From Megamonas sp. UBA1796 (GTDB lineage Bacteria > Bacillota > Negativicutes > Selenomonadales > Selenomonadaceae): a stretch of 64,000 bases of DNA. Within the stretch, counting starts at the first letter, position 1. Every line of letters starts with the position of its first letter. This document shows, in pieces, positions 7,810-15,514 of the stretch. The stretch lies in assembly GCA_002319795.1 (NCBI GenBank), contig DCFU01000016.1, positions 90,497 through 154,496 on the forward strand. Direction: 5' to 3'. A program made the position numbers and the translations under genes. The notes beneath the pieces are model-generated. The model did not search any database. It saw only the letters and a program-made list of their open reading frames with translations, and was not told the origin of the DNA.

Positions 7810-8235
7810 TTATTATAGAATAGCTGCGCCTGTCGTATTACTATTCAATATCATACTCTATTCTCAGTCAGTATTCAATTAAAAAACTTTACCAAACCAG
7901 AAGAAATCCACCCGCCAAAAGCCCCCTGTACATAGTTTTTATATCATAATGACATAGGGCAAAGTTGCAAATAAAAATCCTCATTTATACACAACAGAAT
8001 TCCTTAAAAATGCAAACGCCATTACATCCCATTGATTGCCATTTATCCTAAAGATGTTATATCGTCAAAACGCCTCGAAAAACCATTTGATTGCTTCATG
8101 TCGTCACAATGCTTTTGTTGCCAGTCTGATCATTTTATTACGTAACCTTTTATCAGCACTTTTTGTTTTTATTCCTCCCTAAATGTTTCTTTTTAGTTAC
8201 ACTTAATTTATAATTATCATAATAAGGTGAAACAT
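7810..8235. other. AT-rich gene-free stretch between siaA and an ImmA remnant
   Basis: About 425 bp with no supported gene. The siaA promoter should lie near its left edge (TATAAT around 7812-7817 on the minus strand; no good -35 seen). On the minus strand, 8080-8165 reads a short basic, protein-like stretch (SADKRLRNKMIRLATKAL, then a stop) behind a GGGAGG, without a start codon. It may be the remnant of another gene. Nothing else stands out. Confidence 0.5.
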
Positions 8236-8529
8236 ATGAGCAATTTTGCCAAAATCGTAAAAAAACCTGCCGGCCTCACCAAATTCCTCAATCAAGAAGA
8301 TACTGCAATCAAGGGACCGAGACACTATGCTGAATATCAAACTATGCGTTAAGAACCTCGTAAAAAATATGGTACTGCCAATCCTTTCCACCTATCGAAG
8401 GATATGGATATAAAAATAATACACGCACCATTGCCAGATAATGTTCGTGGCTTTTGGGTCCGTGTATCACGATATAAATATATTATTCTGCATGACGAAC
8501 TTGGTTATGAGGCCCCCCAAAAAACATAA
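8236..8529 (+). pseudogene. ImmA/IrrE-type metallopeptidase remnant
   Basis: One frame with an internal TAA at 8350. The part before the stop begins MSNFAKIVKKPAGL behind AAGGTG. The part after reads KYGTANPFHLSKDMDIKIIHAPLP, with NVRGFWVRVSRYKYIIL following. This is the N-terminal pattern of ImmA/IrrE (COG2856) proteins of phages and integrative elements: K-Y-G-T-x-[DN]-P, then G/D-I, then G-[FY] and an I-I-[LN] strand. The frame ends at 8529 before the HExxH zinc motif, so no active protease is possible. Its presence marks a decayed mobile-element region. Confidence 0.65.
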
Positions 8530-8561
8530 CAACCCGATAATGGTTTCTAGGAGAATCATCA

Positions 8562-9050
8562 ATGAAAATAAGAAAAATGATAAAAACGGATTATGGAATC
8601 GTAGACAAAATGATGCAGGATTTGCATACTTTACATGTGAAAGGATGCCCAACAGTACATCGTAAAGTGGAGCATATTTATAGTGAAAAAGACTATACAG
8701 ATTTACTACAAAATGAAAATAATTTTTGTCTCGTTGCAGAAGAACAAGAGCATATTGTCGGTTTCTGCATCGTTGACCGAAAACTGGTGAAGAATCCGTG
8801 TATGATTCCTCAAAAAATAGGTTATATGGAAAGCTTGTATTTATGCCCCCAATACAGACATAAAGGTTTTGGCAAAGAATTCTTCCAAGCGATTGAAAAA
8901 AAATTATATGCAGAGGGACTCCAATCCTTGCGCCTGACAGTGTGGGATTTCAATAAAGAAGCCATTATTTTTTATGAAGAAATGGGAATGGTACCACAGC
9001 GACATATGTATACGAAAAAAATAGCGGCCCACCAGAGTTCTATGCTTTAA
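8562..9050 (+). CDS. GNAT-family N-acetyltransferase
   Basis: 162 residues. Acetyl-CoA binding fold: N-terminal strand MKIRKMIKTDYGIVDKMM; central strands NNFCLVAEEQEHIVGFCIVDRK and GYMESLYLCPQYRHKGFGKEFF, with the pyrophosphate-binding Q/R-x-x-G-x-G reading RHKGFG; C-terminal LRLTVWDFNKEAIIFYEEMGM. The substrate is not predictable. GGAG lies 10 nt before the ATG. Its base composition looks more AT-rich than the housekeeping genes nearby, and it is a single plus-strand gene between a phage-type remnant and a DUF2971 gene, so acquisition by transfer is plausible (inference). Confidence 0.9.
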   Translation: MKIRKMIKTDYGIVDKMMQDLHTLHVKGCPTVHRKVEHIYSEKDYTDLLQNENNFCLVAEEQEHIVGFCIVDRKLVKNPCMIPQKIGYMESLYLCPQYRHKGFGKEFFQAIEKKLYAEGLQSLRLTVWDFNKEAIIFYEEMGMVPQRHMYTKKIAAHQSSML

Positions 9051-9135
9051 GCTCAGAACTGCAGAAAGCGCTGCTCCCATCATTTAGCTTGTATCCCTTT
9101 ATGGCACAGTCTCGTTGCTGATTGTTACCGCTGGC

Positions 9136-9164
9136 AGGGGAGTAAACGTTTCATTTACTCCTCT
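9136..9164. terminator. hairpin after the GNAT gene
   Basis: GGAGTAAA (9139-9146) pairs with TTTACTCC (9154-9161), extended to 11 bp with one G-T pair. No T-run follows on the plus strand, so it is either a weak terminator or only a structured 3' end. Confidence 0.35.
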
Positions 9165-9287
9165 ACGCTACCGATTTCTGCTGCATAAAGATTTATTCCA
9201 TTCTCAACAGCATAAGTAAAGTATCTGGCCTATCTCGTATATTCTTAATCTCTTTAATGCTGATATATACCTTAACAAAGTAATTAT

Positions 9288-10127
9288 TCATATGTCGTTT
9301 CCATATCGCCCAATATATTTTACATCCAGTCCAAATGTATTTTCCTTTTTCTCAGCTTTATACACTTTCACTGGATATTTTCGCATATTCAAAGTTGCTA
9401 TCAAGGATTGAAAATCTTCATCTTTCATCTGACAGCCGCAAATAACTCCGGTGATACATTCTTCCGGTATTGGACAATATATATTATTCGTAGTATCAAG
9501 AGTATATACGATTCTATGCTCCTGCTCATACTCCCAAATATTAGATTTCTGTATCAGGAATTTTTCCTTGGTATTAACAATATTTTTATATGTTGCCTCT
9601 ATAAAACTATCGATGTAGTGGACTTTGAATAGTTTATCCTTGAAAACTGCCGTATCAAACTCCAGGCATATCCCAGTATGTTTATCTGCATACTGGGACC
9701 ACATTAATATATTGTCTTTTACTGCGCTAAAACAATATACTTTAATGCTATTTTTCACTACAGAATTAACATGGTTGAATTTACTGCTTAGATTGCCTAA
9801 TGTCTTGTTTTTACCGACTCGGTGCATTATGCCCTTCCCTAAAAAGTTCATAATAAATGGAGCCGTCTTCCATAAGAAAAACACAATCCAATACTTGCGA
9901 TTTTTCTTTTGAATATATTGCTGTGCAAATAATATATTCCGAATCCAGGAAAGCGTACTGCCGATTGAACGAATTATATTTAAATCAGAATCAAACGGAT
10001 CATTGAATTCATTGGGATAACTCAGGTATAGTCTATTGCTCAATAAAACATCCTTTGTGTACGCATCAGGCCAGGAACCATACTTATAGACTTTCTCAGG
10101 AATTTTTTCACCAAAGATATTTTCCAT
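9288..10127 (-). CDS. DUF2971 domain-containing protein
   Basis: 279 residues of a widespread protein family without a settled function, often found in accessory regions. Diagnostic parts are KVYKYGSW at 12-19, LYLSYPNEFNDPFDSDLN near 33-50, VYCFSAVKDNILMWSQYADKHTGICLEFD near 129-157, and the ending strand VKVYKAEKK. There is a hydrophobic stretch at about 80-96 (WIVFFLWKTAPFIMNFLG), which is unusual for a soluble protein. GGGAGG precedes the ATG at 10127. It lies alone, AT-rich, right after the 3' end of tRNA-Ala. I cannot assign a role; some members sit in defence-type neighbourhoods, but nothing here proves that. Confidence 0.85.
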   Translation of the reverse strand: MENIFGEKIPEKVYKYGSWPDAYTKDVLLSNRLYLSYPNEFNDPFDSDLNIIRSIGSTLSWIRNILFAQQYIQKKNRKYWIVFFLWKTAPFIMNFLGKGIMHRVGKNKTLGNLSSKFNHVNSVVKNSIKVYCFSAVKDNILMWSQYADKHTGICLEFDTAVFKDKLFKVHYIDSFIEATYKNIVNTKEKFLIQKSNIWEYEQEHRIVYTLDTTNNIYCPIPEECITGVICGCQMKDEDFQSLIATLNMRKYPVKVYKAEKKENTFGLDVKYIGRYGNDI

Positions 10128-10333
10128 ACCAACGATGCCTCCCTATTTCAATAGTCATAAGCTCATTATACTACAGAAAGCATAGAATTTAACCAACAAA
10201 ATGAGACTATAACAAGGCTGCTATAGCAAATTCCTACTGACATGTACACATCCAGCCTATCATCCTCCCGCGCCACCACTGCTAAAAACAAAGTAAGTAT
10301 TGGTACAAAAATTGGTGCCAGGGTAAAATAAAA

Positions 10334-10357
10334 AGAGCCTGCATCTCTGCAAACCCT
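10334..10357 (-). terminator. terminator of tRNA-Ala
   Basis: A 10-bp stem (10334-10343 with 10348-10357, some G-T pairs) has a GAGA loop and is followed on the minus strand by TTTTTATTTT. It lies 10 nt beyond the tRNA 3' end. Confidence 0.7.
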
Positions 10358-10367
10358 TAAATTTCCT

Positions 10368-10443
<76 letters not shown>

Positions 10444-10543
10444 ATCGACAAATCACTATAATAATATACTACATTTTTTATATTTTTGCAAGTTTTTTTT
10501 ATTATATGCTGCTATAGAGGTGTAATATTTTTCTTCTGTGCGC

Positions 10544-11755
10544 CTAATCCACATCAATTTCCCATTGCATATCTTCTTCCGCCAAATTTGCTTTCCTTCT
10601 ACGGGCATATATGAGATAATACAACACCGCGCAGAAAAGAGCTACACATCCTGTAATTGCATAAATACCGCCGAAACCAATCGTAGACTTAGCTGCGCCC
10701 AACATGTAGGGTCCGATTCCCAGTCCCAGATCCAAGGCGATGAAATAGGTTGAAACCGCTACACCGATACGGTAGTCCGGTGAAAGTCTTACACAGATTG
10801 CCTGCCCATTTGACATGAACGTCCCGTAACCAAGCCCGACAAACACACCGGCCAACAACAAGCTCCAGCTTTCTGTCGTTACGCTCAAGATCAGTAAGCC
10901 GACAGATAAGCATACATAGCTTGGATACATTACAAAGTCTTCGCCCTTCCGGTCAAACATTATGCCGGCTACTGGGCGCGCCAGAGTGATTACGACAGCA
11001 TACACAACAAAGAACAAGGTTCCTGCACCAAGCAGATTGAGTTCCTGAGCGTACGTAGCCAGAAATCCCAAAACTCCGGAATAGCATATTCCCATGACAA
11101 AGGCTACCAATGAAATTGCATACACGTGCGGTTCCAAAAAATTATCAAGACTAAATTTGCGCAATGCAGTTTTTTGAGCCGATGACAAGATAGTTTCCTG
11201 AACCTGCAGATATGTCACTGCTCCCAGGCATAGAAAAAGCAGTCCTACACAAAAATCAATAATATAGGTAAAATTCATGTACTGCTGCATAAGCATCCCT
11301 AAAAGAGGCCCGATTGCTGCTGCCAGACTCATGCTCAAAGCATAATAATTAATTCCTTCACCTCGCCGTGCCTGTGGAATTATGCTTGACACAATCGTAC
11401 TGGTTGCGGTTGACGCGATTCCATAGCCAATTCCATTGAAAAAGCGCACCAAATATAATATCAAAAGTGAATGTACGAAAAAATATAAGACCGTCGTCAA
11501 TAAATAAAATATAATTCCTGCATATAACATGCGTTTTCTCCCATAGAGCTCAATCGACCTGCCGGCCAAAAGCCTTGCCGCCAGTGTTCCCAGGATGAAA
11601 ATACCCGTAGCAAAGCCAGCTTCGCTCATTGAGGCATTTAACGCATGAATTGCTTCAGATGCAATAATGACCATAAGCATATAATAGATAATGTAGATAA
11701 AAAAATTAATCAGGGTGTTTAAAATAAACTCCTTTGTCCATAATTTTGCTTCCAT
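10544..11755 (-). CDS. MFS transporter, 12 membrane segments
   Basis: About 403 residues. Major facilitator fold: the loop 2-3 motif GRSIELYGRKRML (a G-x-x-x-D-x-x-G-R-[KR] variant) comes early, and a second-half counterpart reads GIMFDRKGEDF. The arrangement with ARLLAGR and RFFNGIGYGIASTATST resembles YcgR/YfcJ-type drug or metabolite exporters. The substrate is unknown. ATG 11755 is preferred (AGAAAGG upstream); a TTG at 11806 would add 17 polar residues without a clear ribosome site. The LysR gene at 11876-12769 lies just upstream on the same strand but is separated by a terminator, so the two are probably separate units. Confidence 0.88.
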   Translation of the reverse strand: MEAKLWTKEFILNTLINFFIYIIYYMLMVIIASEAIHALNASMSEAGFATGIFILGTLAARLLAGRSIELYGRKRMLYAGIIFYLLTTVLYFFVHSLLILYLVRFFNGIGYGIASTATSTIVSSIIPQARRGEGINYYALSMSLAAAIGPLLGMLMQQYMNFTYIIDFCVGLLFLCLGAVTYLQVQETILSSAQKTALRKFSLDNFLEPHVYAISLVAFVMGICYSGVLGFLATYAQELNLLGAGTLFFVVYAVVITLARPVAGIMFDRKGEDFVMYPSYVCLSVGLLILSVTTESWSLLLAGVFVGLGYGTFMSNGQAICVRLSPDYRIGVAVSTYFIALDLGLGIGPYMLGAAKSTIGFGGIYAITGCVALFCAVLYYLIYARRRKANLAEEDMQWEIDVD

Positions 11756-11833
11756 AAATTTCGTCAACCTTTCTTTAATGTGATGTTCATGATTATACAG
11801 AAGCAATTCTTATTTGTATAACAGAATAAAACG

Positions 11834-11866
11834 ATAGCTGCCATCTATAAAAAAGATAGCAGCTAT
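11834..11866 (-). terminator. terminator after the LysR gene
   Basis: ATAGCTGCCATCT (11834-11846) pairs with AGATAGCAGCTAT (11854-11866) with one mismatch, and TTTTATT follows on the minus strand. It starts 10 nt after the stop of the LysR gene. Confidence 0.75.
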
Positions 11867-11875
11867 TATTTGTAT

Positions 11876-12769
11876 TTATTTCTTCAGGTTTAGGCGTAAA
11901 ATATAATCCACATAAGTCCGAATCGCTCTATATTTAGGATTATCCTTTTTATAAATAAGACATGCGTCCAACTTCATTTCCGGAAAAATCCTGTACCAGC
12001 CATTCTCATTTTCCAGAGCGTGAAGCAGGCGTTCCGGCAGCAAAGCACCCGCTCTATTTTGATTGCAAAAATGAATCATCGCATACGGAGTCGATAAATT
12101 TGCCGCAATCGGAGGTTCTTTGGCATTTTGCTTAAAATATTCCCGACAAGCCTCATGCATAAGGTACTTGGGGGGATATTGCACAAAAGGAAGTTCTCCC
12201 ATGGTCGCCGCATGCACCACAGAGGGTAATCCTGCGATGCATGGTGCAAAATAAACCATAGTATCCGAACAAAAATGAACCTTTTCATACCGATTGAAAA
12301 CAGATTCTCTTAACAGATAAACGGAAGCAACATCAATATGTCCCGCCTGCAAATCCAGTAAGATTTCTTCTTCTTCCATATCGTATACATTAAGCATTAT
12401 ATGGGGATGATGCTTCTGAAAATAAGCTACATGCCGATTCATCAGAACATCTCCCAGACTTCGCAAAATGCCGATATGGAGTTCCACCGGAGCCTTTTCC
12501 GTATCTGTCTGAAAATCATATACAATTTCATGCAAATAAGCCATCCATGTGGAAATACGTTGAAGAAATTCCTCTCCTTCTTGCGTGAGGCAGCTTCCAC
12601 GATTCGAACGCATAATAAGATGAACCCCCAGAAGAGTTTCAAGTTTTTTCATTTGAGCGCTAAATGCCGATTGCGTAATATTGGCTTCTTTGGCAGCGAG
12701 CGTAAAGTTTTTTACCCTGCCATAAATAATGAAGTATTCCAATTGCTGAATACTTGGCATTTCTCCCAT
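11876..12769 (-). CDS. LysR-family transcriptional regulator
   Basis: 297 residues. The winged-helix reads NFTLAAKEANITQSAFSAQMKKLETLLG, then MRSNRGSCLTQEGEEFL (about 18-70). The effector domain contains LHIGILRSLGDVLMNRHVAYFQ, the typical start of the substrate-binding fold. AGGAGGAG lies 7 nt before the ATG at 12769. It sits between the rfb genes upstream and the MFS gene downstream on the same strand. The transporter is a natural candidate target, but that is only proximity. Confidence 0.9.
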   Translation of the reverse strand: MGEMPSIQQLEYFIIYGRVKNFTLAAKEANITQSAFSAQMKKLETLLGVHLIMRSNRGSCLTQEGEEFLQRISTWMAYLHEIVYDFQTDTEKAPVELHIGILRSLGDVLMNRHVAYFQKHHPHIMLNVYDMEEEEILLDLQAGHIDVASVYLLRESVFNRYEKVHFCSDTMVYFAPCIAGLPSVVHAATMGELPFVQYPPKYLMHEACREYFKQNAKEPPIAANLSTPYAMIHFCNQNRAGALLPERLLHALENENGWYRIFPEMKLDACLIYKKDNPKYRAIRTYVDYILRLNLKK

Positions 12770-12847
12770 TGTGGCTCCTCCTGGTTGTTTTATAACAGAA
12801 AAATTGCTTTTTTGTTGTTCTCCCTAAAAACAGGATGGCAGCTCTTT

Positions 12848-13888
12848 CTATTTTGCATATTCAAGCTTCGTACGCTTCCCATACATGCGCTCATAATATT
12901 TTTGATAATCACCGCTCAGGATATTCTGCCACCAGCACTTATGCGCAAGATACCATTGAATGGTCTTCCTGATGCCCGCATCAAAGCTTGTTGCAGGCAC
13001 CCAACCAAGTTCCTCATGGATTTTCGCCGGATCGATAGCATAACGCCGGTCATGGCCCTTACGATCCTCAACAAACTCAATAAGGCTGGCTGGCTTGTCC
13101 AGCTCTTGGAGGATTGCCTCAACAACCTGAAGATTTGTGCGCTCGTTGTGCCCGCCGATATTGTAGACTTCACCAACGCGTCCTTTACGTAAAATAAGAT
13201 CAATGGCCACACAATGATCTTCAACATAGAGCCAATCACGTACATTCTCTCCTGTGCCATAGACCGGCAGCTTCTTATCCGCCAAAGCATTGGCAATCAT
13301 CAGCGGGATAAGCTTTTCCGGAAAATGGTACGGGCCGTAATTGTTGGAGCAGCGCGAAATCGTTGCAGGTACGCCATACGTACGATGATATGCCTGTACC
13401 AGCAAATCTGCCGAAGCCTTTGATGCAGAATATGGACTCGATGTATGCAGATTGGTCTCCTCTGTAAAGAACAAATCCGGCCGATCAAGCGGTAAATCTC
13501 CATAAACCTCATCCGTTGATACCTGATGGTAACGTTTGATTCCGTATTTCCGGCAACAATCAAGTAGTACCCCTGTGCCCAAAATATTTGTCCGCAGGAA
13601 AATATCCGGTGTTTCAATAGATCGGTCAACATGACTTTCGGCGGCAAAATTCACTACGATATCCGGTTTTTCGGCAGCAAAAAATGCTTCGACATGTGCA
13701 CGGCTCGTTATATCTCCTCTGACGAACTTAAAATTTGCGTTTCCCATAGCGTTTTCCAATGTTTCCAGATTACCAGCATAAGTCAGTGCATCATAGCAGA
13801 CAATCTTGTCTTCTGGATGCTTTGCCATCATATAGTAGATAAAATTGCTTCCAATGAAACCTGCCCCACCAGTTACAATGATCTTCAT
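12848..13888 (-). CDS. rfbB: dTDP-glucose 4,6-dehydratase
   Basis: Converts dTDP-glucose to dTDP-4-keto-6-deoxyglucose with bound NAD+. Extended SDR of 346 residues: the Rossmann motif VTGGAGFIGSNF is at 5-16, catalytic TDEVYGDL at about 124-131, YSASKASADLLV (YxxxK) at about 152-163, and NNYGPYHFPEKLIPLMI after it. The ATG at 13888 immediately follows the rfbC stop, and GGGGAGGA lies inside the rfbC end, so translation is probably coupled. It is the last gene of rfbA-rfbC-rfbB. The reductase RfbD is not beside it. Product use is likely dTDP-rhamnose or another deoxysugar for surface polysaccharide. Confidence 0.97.
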   Translation of the reverse strand: MKIIVTGGAGFIGSNFIYYMMAKHPEDKIVCYDALTYAGNLETLENAMGNANFKFVRGDITSRAHVEAFFAAEKPDIVVNFAAESHVDRSIETPDIFLRTNILGTGVLLDCCRKYGIKRYHQVSTDEVYGDLPLDRPDLFFTEETNLHTSSPYSASKASADLLVQAYHRTYGVPATISRCSNNYGPYHFPEKLIPLMIANALADKKLPVYGTGENVRDWLYVEDHCVAIDLILRKGRVGEVYNIGGHNERTNLQVVEAILQELDKPASLIEFVEDRKGHDRRYAIDPAKIHEELGWVPATSFDAGIRKTIQWYLAHKCWWQNILSGDYQKYYERMYGKRTKLEYAK

Positions 13889-14455
13889 TCAGCAGTCCTC
13901 CCCGTAAACGAAATTCAAATCTGTACGTTCTGCGAGCAACGGCGCATTCTTATCCTTTTCTGAAAGAATAACCGGTTCCATTCCCCATTCCACTCCTATT
14001 TGCGGATCCTTGTAGGAAATATTGCCGTCACATGCAGGTGCATAATAATTATCTGCCTTGTATTGTACCTCAACATTATCTGTAAGTGTGAGAAAACCAT
14101 GCGCAAAACCGTGTGGGATAAAAAGCTGCTTTTTATTTTCCGCTGAAAGCTTTGCACCCACCCATTGGCCATATTGCGGTGAGCCTTTGCGGATATCTAC
14201 GGCAACATCCAATATTTCTCCACGTGTACAGCGCAGAAGCTTTGCCTGGCACATGGGATTCAATTGATAATGCAAGCCACGAAGTGTCCCCCGGACTGCC
14301 GAAAAGGATTGGTTGTCCTGTACAAATCTGATGTGAATGCCTGCGTCCTCAAACTTCTGCTGCGACCAGCTCTCCATAAACCAGCCTCGCGCATCCCCAA
14401 AGACCTGCGGCTCTACGACAAAAACACCTTTTAATCTTGTTTCCGTAACTTTCAA
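13889..14455 (-). CDS. rfbC: dTDP-4-dehydrorhamnose 3,5-epimerase
   Basis: 188 residues, the normal length for this cupin-fold epimerase. Markers are GVFVVEPQVFGDARGWFMESW, RFVQDNQSFS, the catalytic histidine region RGTLRGLHYQLNP (His near residue 62), and DVAVDIRKGSP followed by PHGFAHGFLTL with the second active-site part. It acts on dTDP-4-keto-6-deoxyglucose made by RfbB. The start is TTG at 14455 with AGGAG 9 nt upstream; no ATG fits. Middle gene of rfbA-rfbC-rfbB, 12 nt after rfbA and directly adjoining rfbB. Confidence 0.97.
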   Translation of the reverse strand: MKVTETRLKGVFVVEPQVFGDARGWFMESWSQQKFEDAGIHIRFVQDNQSFSAVRGTLRGLHYQLNPMCQAKLLRCTRGEILDVAVDIRKGSPQYGQWVGAKLSAENKKQLFIPHGFAHGFLTLTDNVEVQYKADNYYAPACDGNISYKDPQIGVEWGMEPVILSEKDKNAPLLAERTDLNFVYGEDC

Positions 14456-14467
14456 AATAATAATCTC

Positions 14468-15340
14468 CTATTCTCTTACGATTTGCTCCAGATATTTTCC
14501 ATAGTCATTTTTACAAAGCGGCTTCGCCAGACGTAATACCTGCTCGGCATCTATATAGCCCATGCGGTAGGCAATTTCCTCTATACAGGCAATTTTGAGT
14601 CCTTGTCTGGCCTGTACGGTCTGCACAAAAGCTGCTGCCTGCATTAAGGATTCGTGGGTACCTGTATCAAGCCATGCGTACCCCCGGCGCATCTTTTCTA
14701 CGCACAGGCGGCCAGCCGCCAGATAGGCCTTATTGATATCTGTAATTTCCAGTTCTCCTCGCGCAGATGGCTTGACTTCTTTGGCTATATCCACAATATT
14801 TTTATCATAAAAATAAAGGCCGGTCACAGCATAATTTGATTTTGGCTGCTGCGGTTTCTCCTCAAGACTCATGGCCCGCCCATCGCGATCAAATTCCACA
14901 ACGCCGTAGCGTTCCGGATCCCGCACATAATAGGCAAATACTGTGGCACCATCTTCCCGTGAAGCGGCACGCTGCATAGATGAAGCCATGTCTGATCCAT
15001 AGAATATATTATCTCCCAGCACCAGTGCGCAGCTTTCGCCCGCGATGAATTTCTCCCCGATGATGAAGGCCTGTGCCAGGCCGTCAGGTGTAGGCTGCAC
15101 CGCATAAGAAATATGGATGCCCCACTGACTGCCATCCCCCAGAAGCGCCGCAAAAAGTTCGTTGTCCTGCGGCGTCGTAATAATGAGTATATCCTCAATT
15201 CCCGCAAGCATCAACGTACTCAGCGGATAATATACCATAGGCTTATCATAAACCGGCATCAGCTGCTTGCTCACGACCTTTGTCAAAGGGTACAACCGCG
15301 TACCCGAGCCGCCTGCAAGTATGATTCCTTTTTTTAGCAA
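14468..15340 (-). CDS. rfbA: glucose-1-phosphate thymidylyltransferase
   Basis: Activates glucose-1-phosphate with dTTP to dTDP-glucose, the first step of the deoxysugar route. 290 residues with the nucleotidyltransferase signature GIILAGGSGTRLYPLT at 5-20, then SKQLMPVYDKPMVYYPLS; LVLGDNIFYG supplies the metal-binding Asp; VEFDRDGRAMSLEEKPQ and AWLDTGTHESLMQA follow. The start is TTG at 15340, 7 nt after GGGGGTG. It is the first gene of the rfb unit. No clear promoter box was seen in the 120 bp upstream, which carries the ilvB terminator further along. Confidence 0.97.
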   Translation of the reverse strand: MLKKGIILAGGSGTRLYPLTKVVSKQLMPVYDKPMVYYPLSTLMLAGIEDILIITTPQDNELFAALLGDGSQWGIHISYAVQPTPDGLAQAFIIGEKFIAGESCALVLGDNIFYGSDMASSMQRAASREDGATVFAYYVRDPERYGVVEFDRDGRAMSLEEKPQQPKSNYAVTGLYFYDKNIVDIAKEVKPSARGELEITDINKAYLAAGRLCVEKMRRGYAWLDTGTHESLMQAAAFVQTVQARQGLKIACIEEIAYRMGYIDAEQVLRLAKPLCKNDYGKYLEQIVRE

Positions 15341-15460
15341 AACATCACCCCCAATAAAGTATTATTCATTATATATACGCGATAAAACGAGAAAATTCCT
15401 GCAAATGAAAAGCAACAAAATCTATACGCCGCCTGTAAAATCACCAGGTGGATATAAAAT

Positions 15461-15490
15461 ATCGCCAATCACGAATCCGTAATTGGCGAT
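15461..15490 (-). terminator. terminator of the ilv-leu operon
   Basis: Perfect 9-bp stem ATCGCCAAT (15461-15469) with ATTGGCGAT (15482-15490), followed on the minus strand by ATTTTAT. It starts 25 nt after the ilvB stop. Confidence 0.75.
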
Positions 15491-15514
15491 AAAATAATTT
15501 TTCCAGCAAATATT

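Noticed and set aside
12401..13192. Plus-strand open frame of 263 codons antisense to lysR and rfbB
   Set aside because: Spans two real minus-strand genes and the gap between them; composition is typical of a shadow frame.
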